In this document: positions 53,050 to 62,203 of the stretch, one piece after another
Layout of the letters: every line of letters begins with the position of its first letter
Position numbering within the stretch: the stretch's first letter is position 1
Position numbers and translations under genes: made by a program
Source of the DNA: CADEED01 sp020442965
GTDB lineage: Bacteria > Pseudomonadota > Gammaproteobacteria > Steroidobacterales > Steroidobacteraceae
Length of the DNA stretch: 64,000 nt
Reading direction: 5' to 3'
Assembly (NCBI GenBank): GCA_041395525.1
Contig: JAWLAH010000006.1
Location: 1 to 64,000 of the forward strand
The notes under the pieces: generated by a model
Seen by the model: only the letters and a program-made list of their open reading frames with translations
Databases searched by the model: none
What the model was told of the DNA's origin: nothing

Positions 53050-53952
53050 TCAACCTAAGCGGCGCAAGCGACCGACCAGATGCGCACGAGCCGCGTGCGC
53101 GTCGCGCAGCGACAGACCAAAGCCATCGTCACGACGCCAATGCTGCAGCAGCACCCAGGCCGGCAGCAGGATCGGCAGCTTGAACGTCACCGACAACTCG
53201 CAGGGCGCACTCAATAGCTCGCGCTCGAGTTCGGCCGCGCAACGCGCCAAAGTCCACATGCCGTGTGCTATCGCGCGACCGAAGCCGAACGGCTTGGCCG
53301 TGAACTTGCTCAGGTGAATTGGATTGAAGTCACCCGAAATACGCGCATAGCGTCTGCCGATATTGGCGGGGACGCGGAAGCTCACGCTCTTCGATGGCCC
53401 GTCCGGGTCTAACGAGTCGGAATTCGCGCGCTGTCCGCGCAACGCCGCGTCCCGAGCGGCAACCGAGCGCGACCGTCGGCGCGCCAAGTATGCGCTGGTC
53501 TCCTCCCAAACGATTGCATCACTGACGCGCAACTCGCTGTGAAAGTCGAACTCCTGACCCCTCTCCGTGACGCGATGACCGGCAACCCACACTCGCAGAT
53601 CGCCGGGCTCGTCCGGCCGGACCACCCGATGCTGCACGATTTGATTGGCGACGTGGACCAACCCAAGCGCGCGCACCGGGAATGCACGAGTCGCAAGAAT
53701 GCTCAGGTGTAGCGGTGCCGCCAACATGTGTGGATACGCGATCGGCAGATACGATGAATCGCGAACACCACAAATCCTGTTGTAGGCCTCGAAGTGCGCG
53801 AGCGACACATGCACCTTGGGCAATAGCGCTTCGATATGCGGTACGTCTTCGCCGGCTGCCAAAATGGCGGGCTTACCCCAGCGTACGAGTTGCGGATAGA
53901 TCGACCATGCCGATGGCCGTGTTTCGAATTGCAACCGATGAATGGCGCGCAC
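53050..53952 (-). CDS. MaoC/hot-dog domain protein
   Basis: A 300-residue protein with two hot-dog halves. The second has the MaoC hydratase pattern YARISGDFNPIHLSKFTAKPFGFGRAIAHGMW (Asp-x4-His). The GTG start comes one base after the ccmI stop, so it is at the end of the ccm operon, although its job (probably acyl-CoA or acyl-ACP hydration) has no clear link to cytochrome maturation. Confidence 0.8.
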   Translation of the reverse strand: MRAIHRLQFETRPSAWSIYPQLVRWGKPAILAAGEDVPHIEALLPKVHVSLAHFEAYNRICGVRDSSYLPIAYPHMLAAPLHLSILATRAFPVRALGLVHVANQIVQHRVVRPDEPGDLRVWVAGHRVTERGQEFDFHSELRVSDAIVWEETSAYLARRRSRSVAARDAALRGQRANSDSLDPDGPSKSVSFRVPANIGRRYARISGDFNPIHLSKFTAKPFGFGRAIAHGMWTLARCAAELERELLSAPCELSVTFKLPILLPAWVLLQHWRRDDGFGLSLRDAHAARAHLVGRLRRLG

Positions 53953-53953
53953 G

Positions 53954-54982
53954 TCAGGGCGTCAGATGATCGATAACCAGTTCCATCAAACCATCTTTTC
54001 CGACTCGGTATGACAGCATCCCATATGGATCCCCAGATGTCGCAGTCGGGTTGCCGCCACGCGAAATTCGCGCGGTGACTTCCACCGTTTGCCCATTCGA
54101 GAACGTGCGACTCGCCAGCATGGCATCGGCCGCCGACAACGTGATCTCAACCGGAAACTGGCTCGCAAGGCGGCGTACCGCGAGCGGCGGCCCTGGCCGC
54201 CCAGGCTCGCGGACGAACACGAATAGCGGCGCATCACCCCAGGATTTCGACCCGATTTGCTTTGCCAGCATTACTCGAACGCGAATCGTCGCGTCCGACT
54301 TGGCCGCCTCTGCGCCCGCGGGCGAGGCCTCGGCTCCAGCAGGGCGCAGGCGCTCATCCAGCGCCTTGATCTGCTGCTCGAGAATCGGCCGGATGTTCTC
54401 AGGCGGGTTCAATGCCAACAATTTCGCGAAGCGCTCACGCGCCAATGTCCAGTCGCCGCGACGCATGGCGGCAGCGCCCGTAAAGAACAGTGCCTTGCCC
54501 GCGTTTGGGTCGAGCACCAGGACTCGTTCGAACAGCTCGCCTGCTCGACCATCGAGCTGGTTTGGGTCGCGCATCGCCAGAGATTCAGCCAGTCCGGCGA
54601 GCGCCTCGGCATTCCGTCCGCCCGCGAGCTCGTCGGCCCGCTCATAGGCGCGCACGGCGAGTGGAAACTGCTCGAGTACGACATACGAGCGACCCAGTTG
54701 CAACCAGCCGTCCAGATCGTCGGGGTTGCGTTGCAACCGACGCGCGAGCCGCGAAACCATGCTCTCCGGCGTATCGCTATTGGCGCCCGCTTGCTGCCAA
54801 TCGTAATTACTGAGCGACGCGTACAGCGCACCGCTCCCACCTAACAAAAAAACGGCAGCGATGATTGCGCTATAGGTGGTGGCCGCCGCGGCATCGCGCC
54901 GCCGCACCAACAGCGGGACTGTCACCCACGCCAGAATCATGAGCGCCAGCAGCGCCGCAAAGAGTACGAACGCGGTCGTCAT
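53954..54982 (-). CDS. ccmI: Cytochrome c maturation protein I, TPR-bearing
   Basis: A 342-residue inner-membrane protein with two N-terminal helices, then TPR repeats (DLDGWLQLGRSYVVLEQF, AEALAGLAESLAMRDP) that bind apocytochrome c, and a periplasmic beta-rich end. It presents apocytochrome to CcmF/CcmH for heme attachment. It overlaps ccmH by four bases. Confidence 0.88.
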   Translation of the reverse strand: MTTAFVLFAALLALMILAWVTVPLLVRRRDAAAATTYSAIIAAVFLLGGSGALYASLSNYDWQQAGANSDTPESMVSRLARRLQRNPDDLDGWLQLGRSYVVLEQFPLAVRAYERADELAGGRNAEALAGLAESLAMRDPNQLDGRAGELFERVLVLDPNAGKALFFTGAAAMRRGDWTLARERFAKLLALNPPENIRPILEQQIKALDERLRPAGAEASPAGAEAAKSDATIRVRVMLAKQIGSKSWGDAPLFVFVREPGRPGPPLAVRRLASQFPVEITLSAADAMLASRTFSNGQTVEVTARISRGGNPTATSGDPYGMLSYRVGKDGLMELVIDHLTP

Positions 54983-55425
54983 AGCAACCGCGGCCCGTCA
55001 TCAACCTCGCTGTTGTCTGTTGCGAGCATGGCGGCACGCTGTCGTATCACGCGGAACGCCACCCAGCCGCCTACCAATAGCGCAACGACAGGCGCGAGCC
55101 ATAGCCACGCGGTACGTGAGTTGAACTGCGGCCTGAACAGTATGAATGCGCCGTAACGATCGACCATGTACTGACGAATCTCCTCGTCGGACTTGCCTGC
55201 CTCGAGCAATTCCCGCACCTCGCGACGCAGATCGCCTGCCAGCCCCACAGGGGAATCGGCGATCGATTGATTCTGGCATTGCATACAACGCAGCTCGTGC
55301 GTCAGCCGAAGGTAGCGGGCCTGCAACGCCGCATCCGGGATTTCAGTGATATCGACCGCACCGGCCGGCACGGCGATACCACCTGACAGTAGTGCGCACA
55401 GTACCAACTGCAGAAGACGCATCAT
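54979..55425 (-). CDS. ccmH: Cytochrome c maturation protein H
   Basis: A 148-residue protein with a signal peptide, the redox motif LRCMQCQNQSIADS and a C-terminal membrane helix. CcmH reduces the apocytochrome CXXCH cysteines for heme ligation. It overlaps ccmG by four bases. Confidence 0.93.
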   Translation of the reverse strand: MMRLLQLVLCALLSGGIAVPAGAVDITEIPDAALQARYLRLTHELRCMQCQNQSIADSPVGLAGDLRREVRELLEAGKSDEEIRQYMVDRYGAFILFRPQFNSRTAWLWLAPVVALLVGGWVAFRVIRQRAAMLATDNSEVDDGPRLL

Positions 55426-55955
55426 GACGAGCTGCGCGGCAGCCGCGCCAGGAACTCCCGCTCCCAGACTTCGCGCGTCAGCGCGCCGACGTGGCGGTGC
55501 AGCACGATGCCCTGCGCGTCGATCAGAAATGTCTCGGGGGCACCGTACACGCCAAAATCGATCGCGATCCGGCCGTCGCTATCAACCGCGACCGCATCGT
55601 AGGGGTTGCCGAGCTGCGCCAGCCAATCGAGGGCACCGGCGTTGTCGTCCTTCCAGTTCAACCCTACCAGCGGTACACGCTTCTCCGCGCCTGCCTGCAT
55701 CAACATCGCATGTTCGGCACGACACTCGCCACACCACGTCCCCCAAACGTTCAGAACGTACGGGTGGCCCGCATACTGGGACGAGGCAACCTTGCGCGCC
55801 GGATCCAGGAGATTCGGCAACGTGAACTGCGGCGCCGGTTTGCCAAGCAACGCCGATGTCAGTGTGCTCTTATCGGGCGAACGCTTCACGCCGATGCCCA
55901 GCACCACGACTAGCGCCGCTAACACAACGAGTGGTAGTAGAAACTTGGCTCTCAA
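55422..55955 (-). CDS. ccmG: Thiol:disulfide oxidoreductase for cytochrome c maturation
   Basis: A 177-residue membrane-anchored thioredoxin-fold protein (DsbE/CcmG) with NVWGTWCGECRAEH (Cys-Gly-Glu-Cys) and GVYGAPETFLID (cis-Pro). It keeps apocytochrome cysteines reduced. Overlaps of four bases with ccmF and ccmH place it in the operon. Confidence 0.93.
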   Translation of the reverse strand: MRAKFLLPLVVLAALVVVLGIGVKRSPDKSTLTSALLGKPAPQFTLPNLLDPARKVASSQYAGHPYVLNVWGTWCGECRAEHAMLMQAGAEKRVPLVGLNWKDDNAGALDWLAQLGNPYDAVAVDSDGRIAIDFGVYGAPETFLIDAQGIVLHRHVGALTREVWEREFLARLPRSSS

Positions 55956-57916
55956 GAGGTCGCACCTTCGGTCGCCGTGCCCGCGTCGAGCGCTTGCTGT
56001 TCGGCCCGGCTGACGAGACGGTAGCGTCGATCAGATGCAGCGATGGCACCGCCAAATGCCATCAGAAGTGCTGCGAGCCATATGTAGTCGATCAGCGGCC
56101 GGATCTGCGCACGAATGCTCCAGCGCCCGGCACCGAGATCCTCACCGAGCGCAGCGAACAAGTTCTTGTTCCAGCGCGTATCGATGTCGGCCTCGGTCAT
56201 CACCTGGCCCTGCACCCAATAATTGCGCTTCTCTGGAAACAGCCGACCGACCTGCTGGCCATCGCGGAAAACGGTGATCTCGCCGCGTACGCCGTCGTAG
56301 TTAGGGCCCTCGAGCGGTTTGACGCTGTCGAACCGATACGCATAGCGGCCTAACTGCAACGACTCGCCAGGCTTGAGCGCGGCATCGCGTTCGATCGTGT
56401 AAGACTCGACTACGGTGAGCGAGAGGACGAAAACGCCGAGCGCCATGTGGGCAATCGTCATACCCACGACCGATCGCGACAAAGTCAGTTTGCGACGCCA
56501 GCGATCGAGCGGATCGACCAGCGAGGAAGCGATGATCCAGATGCCGAGAACTGCACCGACAGTGGTCAACCACTTTCCCGATCCATAGGCGCCGTAGATC
56601 AGCGCGAGCCCTAAGGCCAGCGCCAGCGCGAACGTTTTCACCAGTACGCGCTGTTTGTCGCTGAGCCGCCCGCGCTTCCAGTTGGCGTGAATGCCGACCG
56701 ACAGGAGTGCGAGCAGGGGAATGATGGGTAGCAGGAAGGTCGGATTGAAGTACTGCGGACCAACCGACAGCGCGCCGAAGCCGAGCGCGTCGGAGATCAG
56801 CGGCGCCAGGGTGCCACCGAATACGACTGTCGCTGCAATGATCAACAGGATGTTGTTGAACAGCAGGAACGACTCACGTGCGCTCAGCTCGAATCCCGCC
56901 TGTGAACGCAGCAGTGGCGCGCGCCATGCGTACAGACTCAACGCGCCACCGATCACCACGATGAGGAAGGCGAGAATGAACATGCCGCGCGACGGGTCGG
57001 CCGCGAAGGAATGCACCGATACCAACACGCCTGAGCGGACCAGGAAGGTCCCCAGCAGACTCATGCTGAATGCGATAATCGCTAACAACAGTGTCCAGCT
57101 CTTGAAAAGACCGCGCTTGTCGGTGACCGCAAGCGAATGAATGAGCGCCGTGCCGACCAGCCAAGGCATGAATGACGCATTCTCGACCGGGTCCCAGAAC
57201 CAGTAGCCGCCCCACCCCAGCTCGTAGTACGCCCACCAACTGCCGAGCGCGATACCGATCGTGAGAAAAGCCCAAGCCGCGGTAGTCCAGGGCCGCGTCC
57301 AGCGCGCCCACGTCTGATCGAGCTTGCCCTCGAGCATCGCTGCGCAGGCAAACGCGAATGCGACCGCGAAGCCCACATAGCCTGTATACAGTAGCGGTGG
57401 GTGCATCGCGAGCGCCGGGTCCTGCAGAACGGGATTGAGATCGCGGCCGTCGAATGCTGCCGGAATCAGCCGTTCAAACGGATTGGACGTGACTAGCGTG
57501 AACAAATGAAACCCGAGACTGACCAGTCCTAACACGCCGAGCACCCGCGCCGCGAACGTGATCGGCAGCCGACCTGACAACAGCGCGACCGCGAGAGTCC
57601 ACAACGCAAGAATCCACTGCCACAGCACGAGCGAGCCTTCGTGCGCGCCCCAGACAGCCGCCACTCGATAGAAGGTCGGCAGCGCCGAATTGGAATTGGC
57701 GGCGACGTACAGCACCGAAAAATCGAAGGTCACGAACGCGTAGATCAGGGCGCCAAGCGCAGCGCTCATCAGGACAAACTGTGCAGCGGCCGCGGGACGC
57801 GCCACGGCCATCCAGCGTGCCTTGTGCCAATGAGCGCCCGCGAGGCCAAAAAAGCTCTGCAGCACTGCGATCAGCAGCGCCAGGATCATCGCGAAATGTC
57901 CCAACTCGACGATCAT
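55952..57916 (-). CDS. ccmF: Heme lyase subunit CcmF
   Basis: A 654-residue multi-spanning protein. The WWD heme-handling domain is WGGYWFWDPVENASFMPWL, flanked by conserved histidines. It takes heme from CcmE and joins it to apocytochrome c with CcmH. It overlaps ccmE and ccmG by four bases. Confidence 0.95.
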   Translation of the reverse strand: MIVELGHFAMILALLIAVLQSFFGLAGAHWHKARWMAVARPAAAAQFVLMSAALGALIYAFVTFDFSVLYVAANSNSALPTFYRVAAVWGAHEGSLVLWQWILALWTLAVALLSGRLPITFAARVLGVLGLVSLGFHLFTLVTSNPFERLIPAAFDGRDLNPVLQDPALAMHPPLLYTGYVGFAVAFAFACAAMLEGKLDQTWARWTRPWTTAAWAFLTIGIALGSWWAYYELGWGGYWFWDPVENASFMPWLVGTALIHSLAVTDKRGLFKSWTLLLAIIAFSMSLLGTFLVRSGVLVSVHSFAADPSRGMFILAFLIVVIGGALSLYAWRAPLLRSQAGFELSARESFLLFNNILLIIAATVVFGGTLAPLISDALGFGALSVGPQYFNPTFLLPIIPLLALLSVGIHANWKRGRLSDKQRVLVKTFALALALGLALIYGAYGSGKWLTTVGAVLGIWIIASSLVDPLDRWRRKLTLSRSVVGMTIAHMALGVFVLSLTVVESYTIERDAALKPGESLQLGRYAYRFDSVKPLEGPNYDGVRGEITVFRDGQQVGRLFPEKRNYWVQGQVMTEADIDTRWNKNLFAALGEDLGAGRWSIRAQIRPLIDYIWLAALLMAFGGAIAASDRRYRLVSRAEQQALDAGTATEGATS

Positions 57917-58428
57917 GCGCCGCTCGGTGCAGCGGCATTCGCCACCGGGCGACCGGGGTCGCGCGCTTGACCTGGAACCGGTACGGCCGTCGACTGCGGC
58001 ATCTCGCCACCGTGCTTGTCCTTCAGTGAGCGCTCGACCTCGGGCGGCATATAATTTTCATCGTGCTTGGCGAGCACATCGTCCGCGACGAACACGCCGT
58101 TCTCGAGGCGGCCATGAGCGATGACGCCCTGCCCCTCACGAAACAGATCCGGCAATACCTTGTTATAGGTCACTGGGATCGCGTGCTTGAAGTCGGTAAC
58201 GACGAAACGTACTTCAAGACTGCCTGGATTGCGCACGACACTCCCCTGCTCCACCATTCCGCCCAAGCGAAAGCGTTTGCCCGCCGGTGCCTCACCATCG
58301 GCGATCTGGCTTGGATCGAAAAAGAACATGACGTTGTCTTTGAACGCCTGCGTGGCAAGCGCGGCCGCAATACCCACTCCGGCCAGTATGCCGAGGACCA
58401 ATACCATTCGACGTTTTCGAGGAGTCAT
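57913..58428 (-). CDS. ccmE: Heme chaperone CcmE
   Basis: A 171-residue protein with one N-terminal membrane helix and a beta-barrel domain. LAKHDENYMPPE holds the His that binds heme covalently and the following Tyr. The start at 58428 is used because it gives the MTPRKRR-type N-terminus; an upstream in-frame start at 58533 would overlap ccmD. A Pro/Ala tail follows the core. Confidence 0.93.
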   Translation of the reverse strand: MTPRKRRMVLVLGILAGVGIAAALATQAFKDNVMFFFDPSQIADGEAPAGKRFRLGGMVEQGSVVRNPGSLEVRFVVTDFKHAIPVTYNKVLPDLFREGQGVIAHGRLENGVFVADDVLAKHDENYMPPEVERSLKDKHGGEMPQSTAVPVPGQARDPGRPVANAAAPSGA

Positions 58429-58435
58429 AGCGACC

Positions 58436-58624
58436 TCAATGACCATGCGATGTCGTGTGCGGCGATCGGTCAGCGATCGCTGCGAGACGATGTTTCGCCA
58501 ATTGACGCGCAGCCGCGAACGCTCGGCGCGCAAGATACACGTTCAAGGCGATGATAGCGAAAGTGAGCGCCACCGACGACCAGACAAATCGACCGTAGCC
58601 GCTCATGGCGAAAAACTCTGTCAT
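58436..58624 (-). CDS. ccmD: Heme exporter protein D
   Basis: A 62-residue single-span protein: EFFAMSGYGRFVWSSVALTFAIIALNVYLARR with a basic, His-rich C-terminus. It stabilises CcmC-CcmE-CcmAB release of holo-CcmE. The start overlaps ccmC by four bases. The short gene lies in its expected position between ccmC and ccmE. Confidence 0.88.
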   Translation of the reverse strand: MTEFFAMSGYGRFVWSSVALTFAIIALNVYLARRAFAAARQLAKHRLAAIADRSPHTTSHGH

Positions 58625-59358
58625 GCAGCCAAGACCTCGCGTATCCAACTCGCGGTACGTTCGCGCCGCAGAATTTCGGCGCGCAAGCGAACCAGAACCA
58701 GCGCAAAAAACAGCAGCGTAAAGCCCACGAACATCACGAGCAATGGAATCAGCATCTCGGGCACGATCGTCGGTTTGCCGAGCTTCATGACTGACGCGGA
58801 TTGATGCAAGGAGTTCCACCATTCCACCGAGTACTTGACGATTGGCACGTTGATCACGCCAACGATCGCGAGCACGGCACTGGCGCGATCAGCGCGTTGC
58901 GTATCCTCGATGCCCGCGCGCAGGCCCATGTAACCCATGTAGAGAAACAGCAGCACCAGTTCGGCCGTCAACCGCGGGTCCCAGGCCCAGTAGGCACCCC
59001 ACATCGGTTTACCCCACAACATTCCCGTGCCGAGTGCCGCTACCGTAAACCAGGCGCCAATCGGCGCACAGGCCGCGGCCAGCGCGTGCGACACCTTGAT
59101 GCGCCAAATGAGCCCGATGGCCGCACTCACGGCCATCGTCGTATAAATCATTAGGGACAGCCAGGCACTCGGGGCATGTACGTAGATAATGCGGAACGCA
59201 TCTTTTTGTTGGTAGTCGGCCGGCGCGAGGCCGACCCCGCCGACCAACCCATAGGCAATCGCCACTGCCGCGAGCCACGCAAACCAGGGCGTCAGGGTGC
59301 CCGCCAGTTTGAAAATATAGGGCGGCGAGCCGAGCCGATGAAACCAGGTCCAATTCAC
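58621..59358 (-). CDS. ccmC: Heme exporter protein C
   Basis: A 245-residue six-helix protein with the WWD motif WGKPMWGAYWAWDPRLT, which attaches heme to CcmE. The GTG at 59358 is preferred over an upstream in-frame start that would add a basic, non-membrane stretch. It is seven bases from ccmB. Confidence 0.93.
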   Translation of the reverse strand: MNWTWFHRLGSPPYIFKLAGTLTPWFAWLAAVAIAYGLVGGVGLAPADYQQKDAFRIIYVHAPSAWLSLMIYTTMAVSAAIGLIWRIKVSHALAAACAPIGAWFTVAALGTGMLWGKPMWGAYWAWDPRLTAELVLLFLYMGYMGLRAGIEDTQRADRASAVLAIVGVINVPIVKYSVEWWNSLHQSASVMKLGKPTIVPEMLIPLLVMFVGFTLLFFALVLVRLRAEILRRERTASWIREVLAA

Positions 59359-59365
59359 GAGTGCG

Positions 59366-60052
59366 CTACTCCAAACCAATGCGAACCGCGGCTGCGGCGC
59401 CCAACGGCGCCAATGTGAGCCCGAGTACGGCAACGGCTGCCAACAAATAGAGCGGTGCGCCGTACGGCTCGTTCTTGATGGCGAGCTCGGTAGCACGTGC
59501 GCCGAAGATCAGAATCGGTACCGCCAGCGGCAACGTCAGCAAAGACAGCAAAACGCCGCCGCGTTGCACGCCCAATGTCAGACCGGCACCGATCGCACCG
59601 ATGAGACTCAGCGCAAAACTGCCGATCCCTAACGACGCAATCACGCCAGGCATCGACGCAAAGTCCACGCCCAGAGCTCCGGCCGAAACGGGAGCCACGA
59701 TCGCAAGCGGCAGCCCGGTCAGCAACCAGTGCGAGAACGTTTTGGCGAATAACAACCATGTGAGCGACTGGCCCGAGAGAACAAACTGCTCGAGGGTTCC
59801 GTCGTGTGCATCGTCGCGAAACAGAAACTCGAGCGCGAGTAGTGAGGATAGCAACGCTGCGACCCAAAGAACACCCGGCGCCACGTCTCGCAACCGCGAC
59901 AATTCAGGCGACAGCGCCAACGGAAAGAGAGTTGTCACGATCAGAAAGAACAAAATCGGTTGCACAAGTTGCGCTGGACGTCGGAAAGCGAGACGTAGAT
60001 CACGCTCCACCACGAGGCGCGCCGCTTGCCACGGTGAAGCGGCCTGCGTCAC
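59366..60052 (-). CDS. ccmB: Heme exporter ABC permease CcmB
   Basis: A 228-residue protein with about six helices. RDLRLAFRRPAQLVQPILFFLIV and FRDDAHDGTLEQFVLSGQSL are CcmB signatures. With CcmA it forms an ABC complex that releases heme-loaded CcmE. It overlaps ccmA by four bases. Confidence 0.93.
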   Translation of the reverse strand: MTQAASPWQAARLVVERDLRLAFRRPAQLVQPILFFLIVTTLFPLALSPELSRLRDVAPGVLWVAALLSSLLALEFLFRDDAHDGTLEQFVLSGQSLTWLLFAKTFSHWLLTGLPLAIVAPVSAGALGVDFASMPGVIASLGIGSFALSLIGAIGAGLTLGVQRGGVLLSLLTLPLAVPILIFGARATELAIKNEPYGAPLYLLAAVAVLGLTLAPLGAAAAVRIGLE

Positions 60053-60669
60053 GTGAGTTCCAGGCGCGTTGTGACCCGCGCATCGAGTGCAAGCGGATGA
60101 TGGATCGCCGCGACGGCTATTCCGCCGCTCGCGAGATGCGCGTCGATCAGAGCCGTCACGAGTTCCTGTCCAGACGCATCGAGGTTGGTAGTCGGTTCGT
60201 CGAGTAGCCAGAGTGTTGCCGCAGTTAGTAGCACGCCTGCCAAAGCGATGCGACGGCGCTGCCCGGCAGAGAGCGTTCGCACAGGACGATCCGCAAAGTC
60301 GGTGGCCAAGGTGCGTGCGAGCGCAGCGTGTAGTTCGTCAGCGGAAAACCGCCGACGAATCCCCACGCCAAAGTGCAGATTTTCAGCGCCACTCAAGTCG
60401 CCTTTCAACGGCGCATCGTGGCCGAGATAGCACATCTCACTCTGAAATCGGCGCCGGTCGACGCCCGTCACTTCACCGCGCCAGAACACGCAACCCTCCT
60501 CCGGCTGCAGAATGCCCGCCACCGTACGCAGCAAGCTGGTCTTGCCGGCACCGTTCCTGCCGGTGACAAGCAAACACCGACCGGCGGTCGCCGTAAAACC
60601 GACGCCCCGCAAGACGTGTTGTTCGCCGCGCCAGAGATGCAGATTGTCCGCGCGTAGCTCTGCTGTCAT
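60049..60669 (-). CDS. ccmA: Heme exporter ABC ATPase CcmA
   Basis: A 206-residue ATPase with Walker A GRNGAGKTSLLR, signature LSAGQRRRIALAG and Walker B LLDEPTTNLD. It is the first gene of the ccmA-I operon. Its ATG uses the last A of the tRNA-Leu CCA end, so there is no room for a leader between the tRNA gene and the start, and any ribosome-binding site would have to lie inside the tRNA sequence. No later start keeps the N-terminal strand. Confidence 0.93.
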   Translation of the reverse strand: MTAELRADNLHLWRGEQHVLRGVGFTATAGRCLLVTGRNGAGKTSLLRTVAGILQPEEGCVFWRGEVTGVDRRRFQSEMCYLGHDAPLKGDLSGAENLHFGVGIRRRFSADELHAALARTLATDFADRPVRTLSAGQRRRIALAGVLLTAATLWLLDEPTTNLDASGQELVTALIDAHLASGGIAVAAIHHPLALDARVTTRLELT

Positions 60670-60755
60670 GGTGCCCCGGGCCGGACTCGAACCGGCACGC
60701 CCTTTCGGACAACGGATTTTAAGTCCGTTGCGTCTACCGATTCCGCCACCGGGGC
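60669..60755 (-). tRNA. leuZ: tRNA-Leu (anticodon TAA), CCA encoded
   Basis: The minus strand folds as a class II tRNA: acceptor GCCCCGG/CCGGGGC (7 bp), anticodon loop CTTAAAA, a variable arm of 15 or so bases, and T-loop GTTCGAGTC. The CCA end is encoded. It lies third in the Gly-Cys-Leu cluster, as glyW-cysT-leuZ in E. coli. Its final A is the first base of the ccmA start codon. Confidence 0.95.
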
Positions 60756-60777
60756 GCGCGCCGAATCAACGGAGAAA

Positions 60778-60851
60778 TGGAGGCTAGGGTCGGAATCGAA
60801 CCGGCGTCCACGGCTTTGCAGGCCGCTGCATGACCACTCTGCCACCTAGCC
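60778..60851 (-). tRNA. cysT: tRNA-Cys (anticodon GCA), CCA encoded
   Basis: The minus strand gives a 74-base tRNA with acceptor GGCTAGG/CCTAGCC, anticodon loop CTGCAAA and an encoded CCA. One T-stem pair is a C-A mismatch. It lies between tRNA-Gly and tRNA-Leu. Confidence 0.93.
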
Positions 60852-60903
60852 CCTTACACACGTCGGTACACGTGCCGATTATGCACGAGGCGCGAAAGGA
60901 AAA

Positions 60904-60979
<76 letters not shown>

Positions 60980-61042
60980 ATAATTCAAAGACCGCCTGGC
61001 CGATCGGGACAAGCCGACGCGCCGACAGCTGAGAGGGCCGCA

Positions 61043-61070
61043 ATTGTAGGGTGCCGCTAGCCCAAGTCAA
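61043..61070 (-). promoter_or_regulatory. Promoter of the tRNA-Gly-Cys-Leu operon
   Basis: On the minus strand TTGACT and TACAAT are separated by 16 bases, close to the sigma-70 consensus. It begins right at the end of the LOG-family gene. A GC-rich stretch (GCGGCCC) follows the -10, as in stringently controlled tRNA promoters. Transcription would give a leader of about 55 bases before tRNA-Gly and could continue into ccmA. Confidence 0.75.
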
Positions 61071-61639
61071 GGAACCGCCTGCAAATCTTGTTCTGGCGCG
61101 AGTCCAAGCGTTCGAAGAGCCTGTGTGGCCGTCGGGCTCACGCGCAGTGCGGCAAGCGTGGTCGCCGTCACGAATCCTGCCACGGTAGCGCGTTCGATCA
61201 TCGTCAGCAGCGGGTCGAAATAGCCGCGAACATTGATCAACGCGATCGGCTTGGTATGGATCCCGAGCTGCGCCCATGTGATGGCTTCGAAAAGCTCATC
61301 CAATGTGCCCATTCCCCCTGGCAAGGCCAGAAAGCCGTCGGCCAGATCGACCATCAGCGCCTTGCGCTCATGCATGGAGCCAACCACATGCAGCTGCGTC
61401 AAGCCCATGTGGCCGGCCTCGCGTTGCAGCAGCTCGCGGGGAATGACGCCCACTGCACGACCGCCTGCTTGCAGGCACGCGTCCGCCAGAACGCCCATCA
61501 GGCCGACGCGGCCGCCGCCGTACACCAGGGTCACGTCGTGAGCCGCGAATGTCGCGCCAAGTTCGCGTGCGGCAGCGGTGTACCCAGGCTCTGCACCCGC
61601 ACGTGAACCGCAAAACACACACACCGCGCGTCGCGCCAT
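61067..61639 (-). CDS. LOG-family nucleotide 5'-monophosphate phosphoribohydrolase
   Basis: A 190-residue protein with the LOG signatures GGRVGLMG and PGGMGTLDE, and FCGSRAG near the start. The family removes the base from nucleoside monophosphates (cytokinin ribotides in plants and symbionts; other NMPs in bacteria). It sits between pgsA (one codon end directly before its start) and the tRNA promoter. Confidence 0.88.
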   Translation of the reverse strand: MARRAVCVFCGSRAGAEPGYTAAARELGATFAAHDVTLVYGGGRVGLMGVLADACLQAGGRAVGVIPRELLQREAGHMGLTQLHVVGSMHERKALMVDLADGFLALPGGMGTLDELFEAITWAQLGIHTKPIALINVRGYFDPLLTMIERATVAGFVTATTLAALRVSPTATQALRTLGLAPEQDLQAVP

Positions 61640-62203
61640 TCAGCTGCGTCCGCGCAAGTCCGGCCAAGCGGCACGCAAGTAAGCAATCATCGTGAAGAGC
61701 GTCAGGATCGCCGCAATCGCGGTCAGCCAAAAGCCGATTTTGTAGATCGGCAAGAAAAGCAGGTCCCAGCGGTAGAGCATCATCGCAAGACCTACCATCT
61801 GCAGGATCGTTTTGTACTTGCCCAACTGCGAAACCGCGACTTTGGTCCGCTGACCGATCACCGCCATCCACTCACGGAGCGCCGAGATGGCGATCTCGCG
61901 GCCGATGATTACGATGGCGAAGAGCACGACGGGGACGCGCGGATCCTTGACGACGATCAACACCAGTGCGACCGCGACGATCAGCTTGTCGGCCACTGGA
62001 TCGAGGAACGCTCCGAGCCGGGACGTTTGTCCGAGGCGTCGCGCCAGATAGCCGTCGAGCGTATCGGTAATCGCCGCCGCGGAAAACAACAACCCGGCGG
62101 CGGGGCTGGCCCAGTGATAAGGCAAGTAAAACAGTACCACTAGCAGCGGAATCGCGAAGATCCGCAGCCAGGTCAAGGTGTTAGGGAGGTTCCAGATCAT
62201 CAT
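61640..62203 (-). CDS. pgsA: CDP-diacylglycerol-glycerol-3-phosphate 3-phosphatidyltransferase
   Basis: A 187-residue membrane enzyme of phospholipid synthesis (first step to phosphatidylglycerol). The CDP-alcohol motif D-G-x2-A-R-x8-G-x3-D-x3-D is DGYLARRLGQTSRLGAFLDPVAD. Four or so helices follow. It overlaps uvrC by four bases, as in many gammaproteobacteria. Confidence 0.95.
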   Translation of the reverse strand: MMIWNLPNTLTWLRIFAIPLLVVLFYLPYHWASPAAGLLFSAAAITDTLDGYLARRLGQTSRLGAFLDPVADKLIVAVALVLIVVKDPRVPVVLFAIVIIGREIAISALREWMAVIGQRTKVAVSQLGKYKTILQMVGLAMMLYRWDLLFLPIYKIGFWLTAIAAILTLFTMIAYLRAAWPDLRGRS

